Of a stretch of DNA of 64,000 nucleotides, positions 34,901 through 47,385 are shown piece after piece. Position 1 is the first letter of the stretch, and the number at the start of each line of letters is the position of its first letter. The notes beneath the pieces are model-generated. The model ran no database searches and was not told the DNA's origin. It saw only the letters and a list, made by a program, of their open reading frames with translations. Source of the stretch: Casuarina equisetifolia (taxonomy: Eukaryota; Streptophyta; Magnoliopsida; Fagales; Casuarinaceae); assembly GCA_028551475.1 (NCBI GenBank), contig CM052358.1, positions 14,243,938 to 14,307,937 on the forward strand. Direction: 5' to 3'. Both the position numbers and the translations under genes were made by a program.

Positions 34901-37900
34901 ACCACTTTTTAGATAAAGTAAATGTAGCACAAAGCTTATAAAGACAATGATAGAATGTGTGCAAGCTTCTAGCCTGAGACAAAGATTAAATTATTCTACT
35001 CGTTACTGGCAATAGAATGGCTGCTATAAGAAGCATGAAGGATATACTCCTGCCCCTCTTTTTGGTAAATATACCACTGGCTTATATCCTCAGCAATGAA
35101 GATCTCGGCAATTAATTAGCTTTTTTCTGAAATATTCTTATCTAGGGAGTTATTACATAGAAGTGCACACTTGAAGAGCAGCACTCCAATTTAGATGATT
35201 TAAATCATTTTTAACCTCATATAACACATTTCACTCAAAGTACATAATGACTCCTAGTCAACCTCAGCCGCAAAAAGGTTCATAGCTAGATGGAGTACCA
35301 TTTGGGATCAGGAAGATAATTTGTGTTTTTAACTGAGGAGGTATCAAGCACATTGGAGGCTAGGCAAGTCCTCAGTCTTTAGCGTTGCTAATGAAAAAAG
35401 TATTTGCAGGGACAATAAGCCCAGCTTCCATATCCATTTTTCATGGTTCATTATTAGGTTTCGTGTGACTTTTGTTTAAATGTTCATGCGTTTTGTTTTC
35501 CTTTTTCCATAAATTTTCCATCTTGACCTTGCGTACATTTCATTCATTGTGACTCATAATTTTATCCCCCCTCAACCCCTTCCCCTCTTTTCTCCAAACC
35601 CTTCTCAAAAAATGAAAGACTTTTTTTTAAAGTAGACATGGAACAAACTAATATTTAGGTCAGTAAATAAATAAAGATTGGCTACACAGAGCTGTCGGGA
35701 TTCATAGACTAGTATCGCTACATCAGCAGTTTATGGCAAAATGACAATAACAATCAATCGAACATTATCAAAAATCAAAAGCAGCTTTACTAAGTTGAAT
35801 GACTTCATCGTTAAATAGACAAATTGAACTTCCTTCTACCGTTTTTTTTTCAATTGGATATGTTCTGCATTGCCCCCCTCAGGGTCTGAACACATTATGG
35901 TTAGCTTCAAGGAAAACAAGAAAGTAAATGTGGTAAAACTTTCCAAAAATTTTCAGAAAAACAAAAAATGATGAAATAAAGGGGCATTATTACTTTAGAA
36001 ACATCCTTCACTACATTGTGAAAGGAAAGAAAATGGTTCAATCCTGGCCTTACCTTACAAACATAAGCTGCAGCAGCCAATTCTGAGAGGTAACCATTAA
36101 ATCGACTTTGCCGCTCGTGACCGCCAATAGCAAAACCCTGTTCACCAGTCCAAATTCCATTTCCATTTTCAAAACCAACACCATTAAGAAAGGTTGGATT
36201 GCGCCTTTCAACAGAAACCTTCCCATTCTGAGAAGACAGGACAGCCCCATTAGAATCTTTGTGTCCTGCAGAATTGCTATCCTCTTCACCAACTGCTTTC
36301 ACATAGTTGGCAGCTATCTTACTTTGTTTAGCTCTTCTACGAACCAACATGTCCGCTTCTTGAAGGGTCAAGAAGCGAATAAGGTTTTTTTTCTCATCCA
36401 GGATTGGACCATCTATAAGGCAAATTAACTTATCCGCTCCAATAGCTAATGCGCAAGCTGTAGCAACTTCATATGTGCTGAAATTTGAAAAGTACAAAGC
36501 ATCACTAACCAGCAAACTGGCTCAAATCATTTTTCATGGGAAGCTTTAAACCCTTTGTTTCATTTGTGCCACCTAGATTGGAGTTACTAGATCACACTGG
36601 TTAATGAGGTTCAGGTAGTCTATAGTCTATAAGCAATAGAAGAAATAATAATTTAAGACAGGCCAAATTCTTTATACCAAAGAAATGAAAAATTAAAACT
36701 ACAAAGACTGTAAAATATAAGAATACCAAACTCTGTATGACATACTTGCAATTCAAGACTTCTCCAGAGCTAGAATATCCTAAGTTGCTTAATATAACTA
36801 TGCAACCAGCATCAAGCCTCTCACGCATGCGGGAAACATCAACTTTCTTAACTTCACCCGTTGCTCCATAATCAACGCCTCTGACAATACCTCGTCTCTG
36901 AAAATGAGATTGGCAAACCTCAGAGAAGCGAAAATAAAACATAAATGACAAGAGGAAATGAGAGATGGTTGTCTGAAAACAAACAAAAACAAGCGAACAC
37001 TCTTACCTTGGCTGCAAGAAAGTTACCACTGGCAACACTGACACCAACTTCATGCCAACGACTACTATCACCATGTCGACGAATATTGCAAATGGAGGGG
37101 CCAGGAGAAAGTTTTGCCTCTAGCATCATACGAATCCCCCCTGCGGCTTCCATTGCTGCTTCCAGAGCTTCTTTGTCAGTAACCCTATATTCACCCACAA
37201 ACTTAGGTTGGCTTCCTGCAAGAAGCACAGAGCTGGTCAAGTACCACCAAAGCATTTATATACTCGGACAAAACAAAACAAAACAAACAAATAGAAATCA
37301 GAAACGGGAAAGAGTACACTATTTTAATGAATTGCCATTATAGAAAAGCGTATCCCAAAGAAAGAATGACATTATTCCAGTAAAATGCCCTCTGCGGCTC
37401 AAAAATGCATATGTACAATCAAAAGTAACAAGGTCTTCACTGACCTCTCTCAGCCAAGATCTTGTCAATCTGCACATGGGTTCCAGGAACAATCACAAAT
37501 CTAATCCCCAGATGATGCAGAAAAGCAATGTCCTGCATACAGATATTTATGCTATAAAATGTGAACCAATATGCAGCCTACCGTCTTAGTAAACATATAC
37601 ATATTAGGCGCACACAGGACATACACCCATTTACAGAAACCGTAATCCAACACCGTGTTAATGAACATATCCGAAGGTTTACATAACAGGCGCACATCAA
37701 TTCATTTCAGGAACCAAAGAATCATCCTTTAGCTAGTAAATCTTAGAGCATTTTACTTAAAACCCGGAGTTATATCCTATACCAGAATTTCAGGAATAAA
37801 AAGGCTTCCTCTTTGTAGGGCACAATCCAACGGGTTTGCCTGCAAGACTACGAGAATTCCCCGTTCCATGCCTCGCTCAGAAGCACGCCCTCGCCCTCTC

Positions 37901-38436
37901 TTTAGTTATAGAACTTAATCATATAGAGGTTGGTGCCGCCCCTAAGAACGAAGGGCAGAATTCTTTTTGCAATTGCCGTGAAAAGCAGTTACTATAAGTT
38001 CTCGTTTCCTTCATGCTCTTCCTAACCAAACATACAGCGAAGGATTAAGAAACAGGGGACGTGCCTTGAGAATGGGATCCAAGAAAGGGCTAGCTACGAT
38101 TTCACCGGAAATAAGCAGAACAAATGTGCCGCCCCTGTGGGCCCACAGGTAGGGCCACGCCTCGCGAAACCACTGCACGAACTTCTCGTCTTCCACCGAA
38201 TTGTAGCTCTCTTCCACACTATCGTTCTCACTCTCCGGCTCGCTAAACACATTGTATCTGGGTGAAACCCCCCTCTCTCCCTTCACCACCAAGGACAACG
38301 GCTTGAAAAGCCCAGTCTTTTCTGCCCCGGATGGGAAATAGTGCCAAGCCCAGCAAAGGCTACTTTTTCCAGTGGGAAAAGCCCTTGCGAACTTTGGGAA
38401 AGAACTGCATGAGGAACTGGAAATCGAATCCACCAT
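31980..38436 (-). CDS. NAGS1: Amino-acid N-acetyltransferase / N-acetylglutamate synthase, plastid
   Basis: It makes N-acetylglutamate from glutamate and acetyl-CoA, the first step of arginine synthesis, in plastids. Exons on minus: 38065-38436, 37445-37532, 37007-37215, 36746-36897, 36054-36477, 34683-34780, 33498-33609, 33177-33336, 32735-32807, 31980-32145; 1854 nt, 617 aa (family about 610). Residues 1-60 are a Ser-rich transit peptide. Residues about 85-415 are the amino-acid-kinase-like domain ([57 protein letters not shown]). Residues about 450-600 are the GNAT domain, with the acetyl-CoA motif RGQGQG. An in-frame ATG at 38601 would add 55 residues; I prefer 38436 for its transit-peptide look and length. 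Intron 1 has a GC donor (AAG|GCACGT); the others are GT-AG. Confidence 0.93.
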
Positions 38437-39569
38437 GGCTGCCTGGTGTTGATGGTAGCCGTAGGAATAGAGGCGCATATACTTTTGAGTAGCCACCAGA
38501 TCCACACCTAGTTTGTCCCTCGGTATCTCCTGTGGTTTGAAGCCTCCATTTGAGGGCCAAGCATTAAAGTTGTCAAAAGGCCCATATCTGTTGGATTCCA
38601 CAGAGAAAGTGACGGGCTACTGGATTTCTCGACACAAAACTCAAGTCTACCAACACGTGGAATGCCTGATGGTCTATAATTGTGTTCCAGACCATCAATG
38701 TGGTCCGTCGTTTTCTGCGCTCATAAGTCCTCCTTTTACTGTTTCCACCATCCCCTTGAAGAAGATGGCTCCTCATGTCAGTATTAATTTTATAATCTTA
38801 TACGAACTCTTTACGCTGTCCAAACGTACAGAGAAGTCAATCCCACCAAAAGATTAAGACAAGCAATTCTTAAACCACTTTTCTTAACACCAACTGGGTC
38901 TCTGGCTTAAAACACAAGCCAAAGGTCACTAAGACAAATCCGCGCCAGGCTACGTGATCAAGTGGTCCTGGAAAGGTTTTCCCCTGGCTGATGATGTCTC
39001 ATCAGCCCGTCTTTACGTACATACCGAGAGTCATTTCAATGTCATCTGCGAGCATAGTTACGCACGTCAAGGTCGTGACTTTTTCCGGCAGCGAAAAAGC
39101 AGAAGTGGAGAAAAAACAAAAAAGCGAAGAGGACGACTTAATAGGAAAAGCCACTTTCTCCGTTGTTCTTCATATTTGCAGGCCTGAACGGCATCCCGAT
39201 GCGACTTAAAATAATCCAACCTGCCAGAAAATATTCTGGTTCGCCAAATGACACTGGATGTTCCATCCCCACCGCTACATTTGTTCTAAATAGCGTCTTC
39301 AGTGCAGTTGATTGATTGTAAAGAAGGATCAGTCGAAGCTCTAGTGTATGAAATGGGACTTTTTCTCGAAGACTTCTTTTCTGGGCTTATCCCACGAGTT
39401 TAGACGTTTAACCGGCTGCGTAGAAGGCATTAATTAAGCAAAGCAAGGTTAGAATTTGCCGATCGGTCAGGTTTTTGGGGGCTTCACGGCGCCTTTCTAA
39501 GGATTGGCCGGACTTTGACCCGTTTGAAAAACTAAGAAGATGGAACAGACTAAATGACTTGGATTTCTC

Positions 39570-39573
<4 letters not shown>
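38437..39573. other. Region between the two NAGS first exons
   Basis: It probably holds the promoter and 5' UTR of the 38436 start. No gene is seen. Several frames on plus are open but have no family resemblance. Confidence 0.4.

Positions 39574-39639
<66 letters not shown>
39574..39639. repeat. (AG)n microsatellite
   Basis: About 33 AG units without interruption. On the minus strand it is a (CT)n run starting three bases after the splice donor of the second NAGS first exon. Confidence 0.95.
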
Positions 39640-39642
<3 letters not shown>

Positions 39643-40020
39643 CTTGAGTATGGTATCCAGAGAGGAAGTGGCCAGAAGTTCCCCAGACAAGACTAAGACA
39701 AACGTGCAGCCTCTATACATCTGAACATATGGCTGAGCTTCCCGAAGGGCCTTCACAAAGTTCTTGTCTTCCTCCGAGATATAATATCCTTCACCCTCGT
39801 GTTGTACGTGTTGCACTTTGGCCTCCAACCCGCAACCTTTCACCCCCAAACTTCCCAGGTTTCTTTTTCCTATTTTCAGACGCGAACAAGCCCAGGGAAG
39901 CCTTCCGGTTCTGAAGCTCAAACCAGTAGTGAAGAAATCCGGCCTACAGTGACAAGCGGCCAACTCAGCTCCATGCTCCTGAATGTAACTCCACGGTCTT
40001 GATTTGGAAGTAGCGGCCAT
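39643..40020 (-). CDS. Second, diverged first exon of NAGS (alternative exon or truncated paralogue)
   Basis: An open 126-codon frame begins with ATG at 40020 and ends at a donor (CTCAAG|GTCC), in the same phase 0 as exon 1 of NAGS. Its last 40 residues parallel the NAGS exon 1 end: FVKALREAQPYV against [26 protein letters not shown] against [19 protein letters not shown] against DPILK. The N terminus (MAATSKSRPW) is different but transit-peptide-like. No further NAGS exons follow before the known exon 1 at 38436. It could splice to exon 2 at 37532, giving 619 aa, or be the relic of a tandem copy. No stop or frameshift is seen. Confidence 0.7.
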
Positions 40021-40076
40021 GTTCTACGTAGAATAAACCAAAGAACTGCAGAAAGTCCCTTAGCCAAATTAGGGTA

Positions 40077-40084
40077 TTAATATA
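40077..40084 (-). promoter_or_regulatory. Possible TATA box for the upstream NAGS exon
   Basis: On minus, GATATATTAATA lies about 57-64 bases before the ATG at 40020, a usable distance for a promoter of its own. Confidence 0.35.
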
Positions 40085-42180
40085 TCACAAGATGAAACGC
40101 GGCAAAACGGAGAAGTGAAGAGACTGGAAGGAAAAGCAGGCTTAAATAGAATAAAATAAGATGGAGCAAAACAACGAACGAGTCTTTCTCTTGGACACTT
40201 GTTTCAACGGATCACCCAGGTGGGCCTGTGAATGATGAGCAGTGGACAAGGACAGGAGGTCATCGCTATCCACCCAGTATGTCCTTTCCTCTCAATGTCT
40301 TTACTTCTATTTTCCTCCGCAAAGAGGAACCCCAAAGAGGAACCCGATGCATATTCCAATGAATACTGGTCTGCTCACACTAAGACGCCTTAAACCTTAA
40401 ATTCCCCCGCAGTTAGTCATACAACGGGGGCGATTCCTGTGTTTCAAATTGACTTTGTTGAGATAACAACAATGGTTTTATATACATAGCAGGCCACCCA
40501 GTGGTCCAAGATGTGTCATCGTGAAAACATATACGAATATATGCACCTGTCCTGCATCGCGGGAAAGTTCATACTGCAAGGGAGGTCTACAGAGGTGAAT
40601 TGCACAGTGGTCTACAGAAGGGTGAACTTAAATAATTTCGTCGAGAACTGCGGCGACCTTGGCACGCCAATTTTCAAGGGAATTTTTCCCACTTAGCTAA
40701 AAGCGGATGAAATATACTAGAAAAGGAACATGATTGCGCGTTAGAAACGAGTAGAGAGCAGGAATAGAGATGTTCATGTTTGCGGTGGGAAGAATTATGC
40801 TCAATATATCACAAGATTCCAAAGGCATATAGGTATCTGCTTCTTCATCAAATTGCATCCGTTGGAAATTTTTGGTTGCTATCGGCGTCCAATAATTTTA
40901 TCTTCCTCTGCTTCCAGGTATTTCTTCCTCCATTATTGTGATAAAGATTGCATCTGCTCTGCACTATTAGGTCCTTATGCTCAATTATTAGGTCTCTTTG
41001 TTCGATTAAGACAAGAGAGGGTTTCGTTTCACCTTACCCTGTTCTCACCTACAAGAGGTATATCGTTGTTTTCATACTAACAAAAGATAACTGTCTTCGT
41101 AGTCTATGGAGTTTAGGTTTATAATAATCACAAGCTTATAAGGCTATGACAGTGATCAGTGATAAATTAAGATGCTGACTAATATGTGTGATTGTGACAA
41201 CTTAATCATCTCAATACTGGAAGAAAGCAGACTCTAATAAGACCATAAATTATGGTCAACGTTGGGCCTCGAGGCCATTAATTTGCCATGATTTCAAGTC
41301 GACTCCTATAAGAGTTGTCAAGACAAACTTGAGAGCCCCTCTTCTCTATTCTGCTCATGCATGCTTAGGTAATACGCAAGTTGTTGTTTTTCTTTTGTAT
41401 TTATTGTAAGTAGGTTTGAAGTTCAATCCAAAACTTAATTTATGAATTGAAGATATATCCTAACACTTAAACATTATTTAAAAGTTAAAATTTTCTGGCT
41501 TTAGACTTTAGTCCTCAAGATTTCATTGAACATAACTTAAAGTTAAGTGAGATAGAATAAATCTTTTTTCATACACTGATCATATATATGAAGGGCTCAA
41601 AGTTAAATGAGAATTAAAACAAATTAACATGGACTCTAATATCATATAAAAGAAAAGTTTTGGGGCTAAGACATGAAGTGCAATATAAGGAATGCGGAAG
41701 TTAGTGTATTGATTAGTAAAGGAGTTTGGTACTTAAGATTACAATACATGTTATCAAAGAGCCTACTTAGCACATGTGTTGGCTATTACTTTTTTAGACA
41801 CTCAAAAACTGCTTATTTCAAACTGGGAACTTCCATGAAGTTTACATTAGGACTTAGTTGCACTTGTAGTCCGTTACACGGTCATCTCCTCCTCTTCTTT
41901 TCTTACTAGCTCCTCCTTCCTTCACTTACTCAGATCTATCGATGTCGTGCTTGTTGGTGCAGGTGTAAACACAGCAATCTAGAGTGCCCATATTGCATGC
42001 TGCAAAAACGACTTCTGGATTTGCACTCCCATGCTTGTACCTATAAAAGGCTAATCTAACAAAGCCAATCGTGTATCAGCATGTATGATCAAATTGCTTA
42101 GGCTCAATGTCTCCTTGTTGTGCTGGCAGTACATGATAAGGAATGGCTCATGTCACCTTGGAGATAGCATCCTCCCTTAT
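40085..42180. other. Intergenic region
   Basis: No gene or repeat family is recognised. A 14-base phrase (AAAGAGGAACCC) occurs twice in a row near 40320-40346. Confidence 0.4.
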
Positions 42181-42793
42181 TGTTGGTGTAGTCGGATCTA
42201 ATAGAACAAGCTACAAGGGATCACCGGGAGATTAAGGAAAGAGGTCACCGGGCACTAATGATGTTGTTGGACTCTTTACTAGCTCCAACACCTCTTACTA
42301 TGAACTAGGAACCAATTGAAGAGATACATGACCTAGGGATTTTAGCCATGCACCTCATGCATCACGTTATCTACATAATTATCCACCTAAGGGAGTTAGA
42401 CAACATGGCATCCAGATAAGCAACCACTCAACATTCAAAAATTACTATCCAAGTGAATCACCCATACAAGCAATACAAAGAGTAGCTGCTCCACCGCCAA
42501 TTCATCCAAGGAACAAGATAAGGAAGGGAGGCATTGTTCATGAAGAAAGTTGTATGAAAAGATCAATGTTACTTAGCAACGAAGAAAGTGATGAGGAAGT
42601 CAACTAACTAGCTATGTTGAAAATGTAACACAACTGGTACTTTAAGCAAGGATAACTATCTATATATAGACCAATTGAACTTTGTGTTTTGTATATGTTT
42701 TCTCTAAGTGCTTATGAGTTAAATAACAAGGCCTTTCTCAAATCATGTCTTGTTTCTTTCATGTGCCTAGTATTATTGTTATCAAAATTCAAC
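42181..42793 (+). repeat. 5' LTR of a copia element
   Basis: It starts TGTTGGTGTAG and ends near TTCAAC just before a primer-binding site. Its ends match the 3' LTR at 47196-47380, but about 430 internal bases are found only here. That extra part has an open frame (42332-42607) and a TATATATAG promoter-like site near 42659. The preceding bases CTTAT may be the target-site duplication. Confidence 0.85.
42332..42607 (+). other. 92-codon open frame inside the 5' LTR, unidentified
   Basis: This frame has no ATG at its start, but is open from a TTTAG-like acceptor region (about 42343) to TAA at 42605. It reads like a real protein end: YLHNYPPKGVRQHG, NYYPSESPIQAIQRV, AAPPPIHPRN, then an acidic NEESDEEVN tail before the stop. 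I do not recognise the family. The 3' LTR lacks this stretch. It may be a captured host exon or ordinary U3 sequence lost from the 3' LTR. Confidence 0.35.
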
Positions 42794-42807
42794 TTGGTAT
42801 TAGAGCC
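42794..42807 (+). other. Retrotransposon primer-binding site
   Basis: TTGGTATTAGAGCC directly follows the 5' LTR. It is one base from the usual complement of the initiator tRNA-Met 3' end (TGGTATCAGAGC). Confidence 0.8.
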
Positions 42808-42813
42808 AACACT

Positions 42814-43735
42814 ATGGCACGTCAATCCAATACATGCCTTTTTCCTAATTCCATCAACGTTAGTAACTTTGTTACTATTAAGTTTTCTAAAGGGAATTAT
42901 CTTTCCTAGATGACTTAAATCAAATCCCTCCTTCAAACTTAAAAACTCATAGGTTTTATTACTAATGAGATCCTTAAACCTATCATAACCCTCACTGATG
43001 GCAAAAGACCAAACTCTAATTATGACTCATGGTCACAAAGTGATGCATTGGTCAAATCATGAATCATAAACATTCTATCATAAGAAGCACTAGGACATAT
43101 CTTTGAGCTTGAACCTTTACACAAGTTTGAAATGAGCTTTCTAACCATTTTGCTCAGAAAATGGAGACACATAAGTTCTATCTACTATCCCAACTTAATA
43201 GTATATGAAAAGAAGATAAAACTTTGTCAACTTTCCTTATTGAATTCAAAAGCTTACTCAATCAATTAAGTTCAATTGGCAAGCTTGTATCTAATTCTAC
43301 AAAAACTTTTTGTTTGCTTGAAAGTTTAGATGGAAGTTACGAATCATTCAAAACTGCAATGTTTCAACCTTCTATAGTTGAATTTAGTATTGTGATCTTA
43401 CAATTGCAAGCATATGAGTCATATCTTACCAAGTACTCGAAGGGTTCCACTATTACCCTAAGTGAAAATACTACATTTGTAATACAAAGAAATAATAGAG
43501 GAGGAGGACAAGAATCCCAATAATGATTTTTCATCCCAAGGACAAGGATTTACTCCTATAGCTTACAACAATCGAAGAATGTTCAACAAACCAAATAATG
43601 GTAATTCTAATACTTCCTTAGGTGAAACATCAAATAATTTTCCACAACATCCAATTACCTTTCAAATTTGTGGAAAGAAAGGACATTCCATATTAAAGTG
43701 TTGGAAGCGTTTTGATCATTCCTTTCTACGACGTG
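42814..43735 (+). pseudogene. Copia gag region, decayed
   Basis: It begins with an ATG just after the primer-binding site and has several stops and frameshifts. The longest open part is 43224-43523. Near 43665 it has a zinc knuckle (ICGKKGHS, KCW) whose first Cys position reads Phe, so the knuckle is broken. A nucleocapsid role is known for the family; this copy cannot work. Confidence 0.75.
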
Positions 43736-43868
43736 AGATGAGGCTCTAGAATCTACTACCCAGTCATCACCCTAGGTAGTAGATTATGTACCAAAGGCTT
43801 TAACAACTCCTCATACCAATGAGCCAAAGGGTGATGATTGGGTAGTAGATTTTGGAGCCTCATCTCAC
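43733..43868. repeat. Inverted repeat, 41-bp arms, in the copia element
   Basis: Arms 43733-43773 and 43828-43868 are reverse complements with three mismatches, separated by 54 bases. The right arm is the normal protease-coding strand; the left arm is an inverted extra copy. Confidence 0.85.
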
Positions 43869-46800
43869 ATAGTAGAATCTACAACTAACTTATCATCTTT
43901 CACTAAATATCTAGGTACTGACAATTTTTGTTAGAAATGGTGAACAAATTTCTATCACATATATAGGATCTTCAAGTCTTAATCAAGGACAAATTAAATT
44001 AAATTCAATCTTAGTCGCACTAGCAATTAGATAAAATTTATTGTCAATATCTAAACTTGTAGATGATAATTCATGGCTTGTGACATTTAATAAAAATTCC
44101 TTTGTTGTCAAGGACCTAAACACCTGGGATAACTTTTTAAAAGGATTTAAAAGAAGAGATTTGTATGTGTTGCTAAATGAACAAGTACAAGCCTACCTTT
44201 TACTACATCAACAAACAACCAATAACAACACATGGCATAGAAGATTAGGTCACTCTAATTTACATATTTTGAAAGAACTACAAACTCAATGGTTAATAAA
44301 TTTAAAAGGAGAAATACCCAAGTTATGCACTATATCTTTAGAGTTTAAAAGTCATGCACTACCTTTTGGATAGTCAGACAACGAATCATATGTACCTTTT
44401 GAACAAATATATAGTGATTTATAAGACCTTCTTTAGAAAAGTCCTGTCAAAAATTTTTTTACTATGTTATTTTTATTAATAAATATTCAAGATTCACTTG
44501 GATGTATCCATTCAAAAGAAATTCATATTTCTTTCAAATTTTTGTTGATTATAAGTCAATTGTGGAACATCAATTTAATGCCAAGATCAAGGTTCTACAA
44601 CCCAACAATGGAGGTGAGTACACAAGTAAAGATTTAGAAAGTTATCTATGATATCATGGAATTTTACATTAAATGTCATGTCCCTATATCCCTCAATAGA
44701 ATGGAATTGAAGAATGAAAGCATAGACATATAGTAGAATTGGGAAGATCAATGATGAAGGAAGCCTCAATTCCTTGAAGATATTGGGTGGAGGCATTTTC
44801 TACTGCAGTATATGTCATTAATAGACTACCAACTCTAGTATTGGAAGGGAAATCACCTTTTGAAAAACTCTATCATTGAATTCTAGAATATGGTGCTTTT
44901 TGAGTTTTTGGCAACTAATGTTTCCCTTGTCTATATTTAACTATAATTAATAAATTGTCATCAAAATCCATTGCTTGTATTTTCATAGGTTACAACACAC
45001 GATACAAGGGGTATCGTTGCTTACACATTCCATTAGGTAAATTATTTATATCAAGGTATGTAGTATTTAACAAGCATGTGTATCCATTTGCAAGAGATGA
45101 TAAAGTTAGTACAAGCTTTAATAAGAGACCAACGAACAATCTTTCTTTGGAACAAATAAAATCAAGAGAAACTGACTTGTTATAGAAGAGGAAACTTCCA
45201 AACCATCTTGGACATCCCATGGATTATATCAAAAATTAACCACACCTTTCGTACAAGAAGGGTCTCCTTTTGAGATGGCAAGAAGTAAGGAAACAACAAC
45301 ACCTTGCATATGGTATAATAGTACAGTAGGAAATTTGTCAGCTTCTCATGAAGAAAATATTACTCTTGCATTAATTAAACAAGGACAAGAAACTACTTTA
45401 AATAGAGGAGCTCCGGAACAAGAAAAGACCATCCTACCATTTACAACTTTGTCTTCATTCTCACCATTTCCTTCATTGTCACAAACTCCAGTTACCATTT
45501 CTACTCCTGATTGAAGACTTGAAATTTCCTCCTTCTCACACCCTGATTTAGACTTCCAAACAACCGAAACTCCAACTAGAAAACACCCAATGACTACTAG
45601 AAGTCAAGTGGGTATTTGATGACCTAACCTTTGATATGTTTTGCATGTACAAACTTCAGTTCCACCCACACCATCAAACGTGGCCAATGCTTTTGCTTAT
45701 CCTGAATGGAGGAACATTATGGAAAATGAGATGGATGCAATGTAGAGGATTGGTATATGATCACTTGTGCCAAGTCTACCTTTAATGAATGTAATAGGTA
45801 ATAAATGGGTCTTCAAGGCAAAGCTTACTCCATAAGGCACTCTTGATAGGTTGAAAGCACAGTTGGTAGCCAGCTACCACCAAAAAGCCAGAGTGGACTA
45901 CCTGGAAACATACATTCTAGTAGTTCGACCAACTACCATTAAGTTAGTCATTTCTTTGGCTATTATCCAAGGATGGCATATTAGACAACTTGATATTAAG
46001 AATGCGTTCTTGCATGGCTTTCTCATAGAACTTGTCTACATGCAACAACCGAATGGCTTTGTGAACCCTAAGTATCCCAAGCATGTTTGTTATCTACACA
46101 AATCTTTATACGGACTAAAGTAATCCCTACATGCTTGGTTTCAACATTTTTTTGATTTCCTTATATCACGTTATTTTCATTGCTACATATATGACCCATC
46201 ATTGTTTATCTATGGTCTTAATGAATGATGGATTCTTTTTTACATTGATAGTATTATAATGACTGAAAAATCATTTAAATAGATAAATGATTTTGTTGAT
46301 TTACTTGGATGTGGATTTCCTATTAAAGACATAGGATGGCTATTTCATATTTTTGGTTTGCAGTTTAACTTTAATGAAGCAGGTGTTTTCATGAGCCAAC
46401 GTCAGTACACTTTGAAAGTGCTTCGAAGAGTGAAGATGATTTATAGTTAACCCATCTCTACTCTAATGGTAGTAAAGGCTAAAACTATGTCAAAAAAAGA
46501 TAATTTTCTCCCTAACCTACCATATTTTGGAGCATACTTGGTTCCCTACATTATCTCTTTCAAACCAGACCAAATATAAGTCAAGCTATGCACAAATTAT
46601 GTCAACATATAAGTGCTCTATGAGTGAAAGACTCTTACCAACTCAAGAGGATTTTGCATTACCTACAAGGAATAGCAACTTACGAGCTGCAATTTCAGAA
46701 ACAAAGTCCCATTACAATCTATGGCTTTAACAATGCTGACTATGGTAGTTGTCGTCACTTTAGGAAGTCAACTACAAGATTCTTCATGTTTATAGGAGCT

Positions 46801-47160
46801 AATTTTATTTCATGTTCTTCAAGGAAACAAGATTTTGTTTCTAGATCTTTTTTAAAAGCTGAATATCAAACCTTAGCATAAAGAACAACAGAAGTTATCT
46901 GGCTCTTGAACCTTTTGTGTGAACTTGGTATAAGTCATTTCTCTCCTGTTAATATGTTTTGTGACAATCTTCTTGCCTTGCGTATGACAATCAATCCTAT
47001 GAACATAGTCGAATGAAGCATATAGAAATTGACATAAACTTCATTAGAGAAAAAGGTAGCTTAAGGACCAATTATTACAATTTTTGTTCCTTCAAGTAAG
47101 CAACTTGCTAACATGTTGACCAAGCCTTTGCCAAGAGATAAGTTTGAAGATCTTAGGAAC
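43736..47160 (+). pseudogene. Copia pol region: protease, integrase, reverse transcriptase, RNase H, decayed
   Basis: The order is that of Ty1/copia. A protease-like VVDFGASSH is near 43840. A gag-pre-integrase motif (WHRRLGHSNL) is near 44235. Integrase remains lie at about 44390-45100, and reverse transcriptase at about 45680-46440 (NKWVFKAKL, QLDIKNAFLHG, LHKSLYGLK). RNase H lies at about 46670-47160 (YGSCRHFRKSTT, LTKPLPRDKFE). The reverse transcriptase catalytic YxDD reads YIDS. Many stops and shifts are spread over all domains. Confidence 0.88.
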
Positions 47161-47179
47161 AAAATAGGTGTTATCCTAC

Positions 47180-47195
47180 ATATTTTGTGGGGGAA
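47180..47195 (+). other. Polypurine tract of the copia element
   Basis: TTTTGTGGGGGAA stands directly before the 3' LTR, the expected plus-strand primer site. Confidence 0.7.
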
Positions 47196-47380
47196 TGTTG
47201 GTGTAGTTAAATCTCTAATAGAACAAGCTATAAAGAATCACTGGGAGATTGAGGAAAAAGGTTACCACGTATTAATGATGTTGTTAGACTCTATACCAAC
47301 TCCAACACGTCTTACTATTAACTATGTTGTTAGATCTCAAACATTCATGTGCCTAGTACTATTGTTATCAAAATTCAAGT
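47196..47380 (+). repeat. 3' LTR of the copia element, internally deleted
   Basis: It matches the first about 130 and last about 45 bases of the 5' LTR and is 185 bases against 613. It is followed by CTTAT, the same five bases that precede the 5' LTR, a likely target duplication. Confidence 0.82.
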
Positions 47381-47385
47381 CTTAT

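Noticed and set aside
38011..38601. ATG at 38601 as the NAGS start
   Set aside because: The extra 55 residues do not look like a transit peptide, and the 38436 start gives the normal family length. It is not fully excluded.
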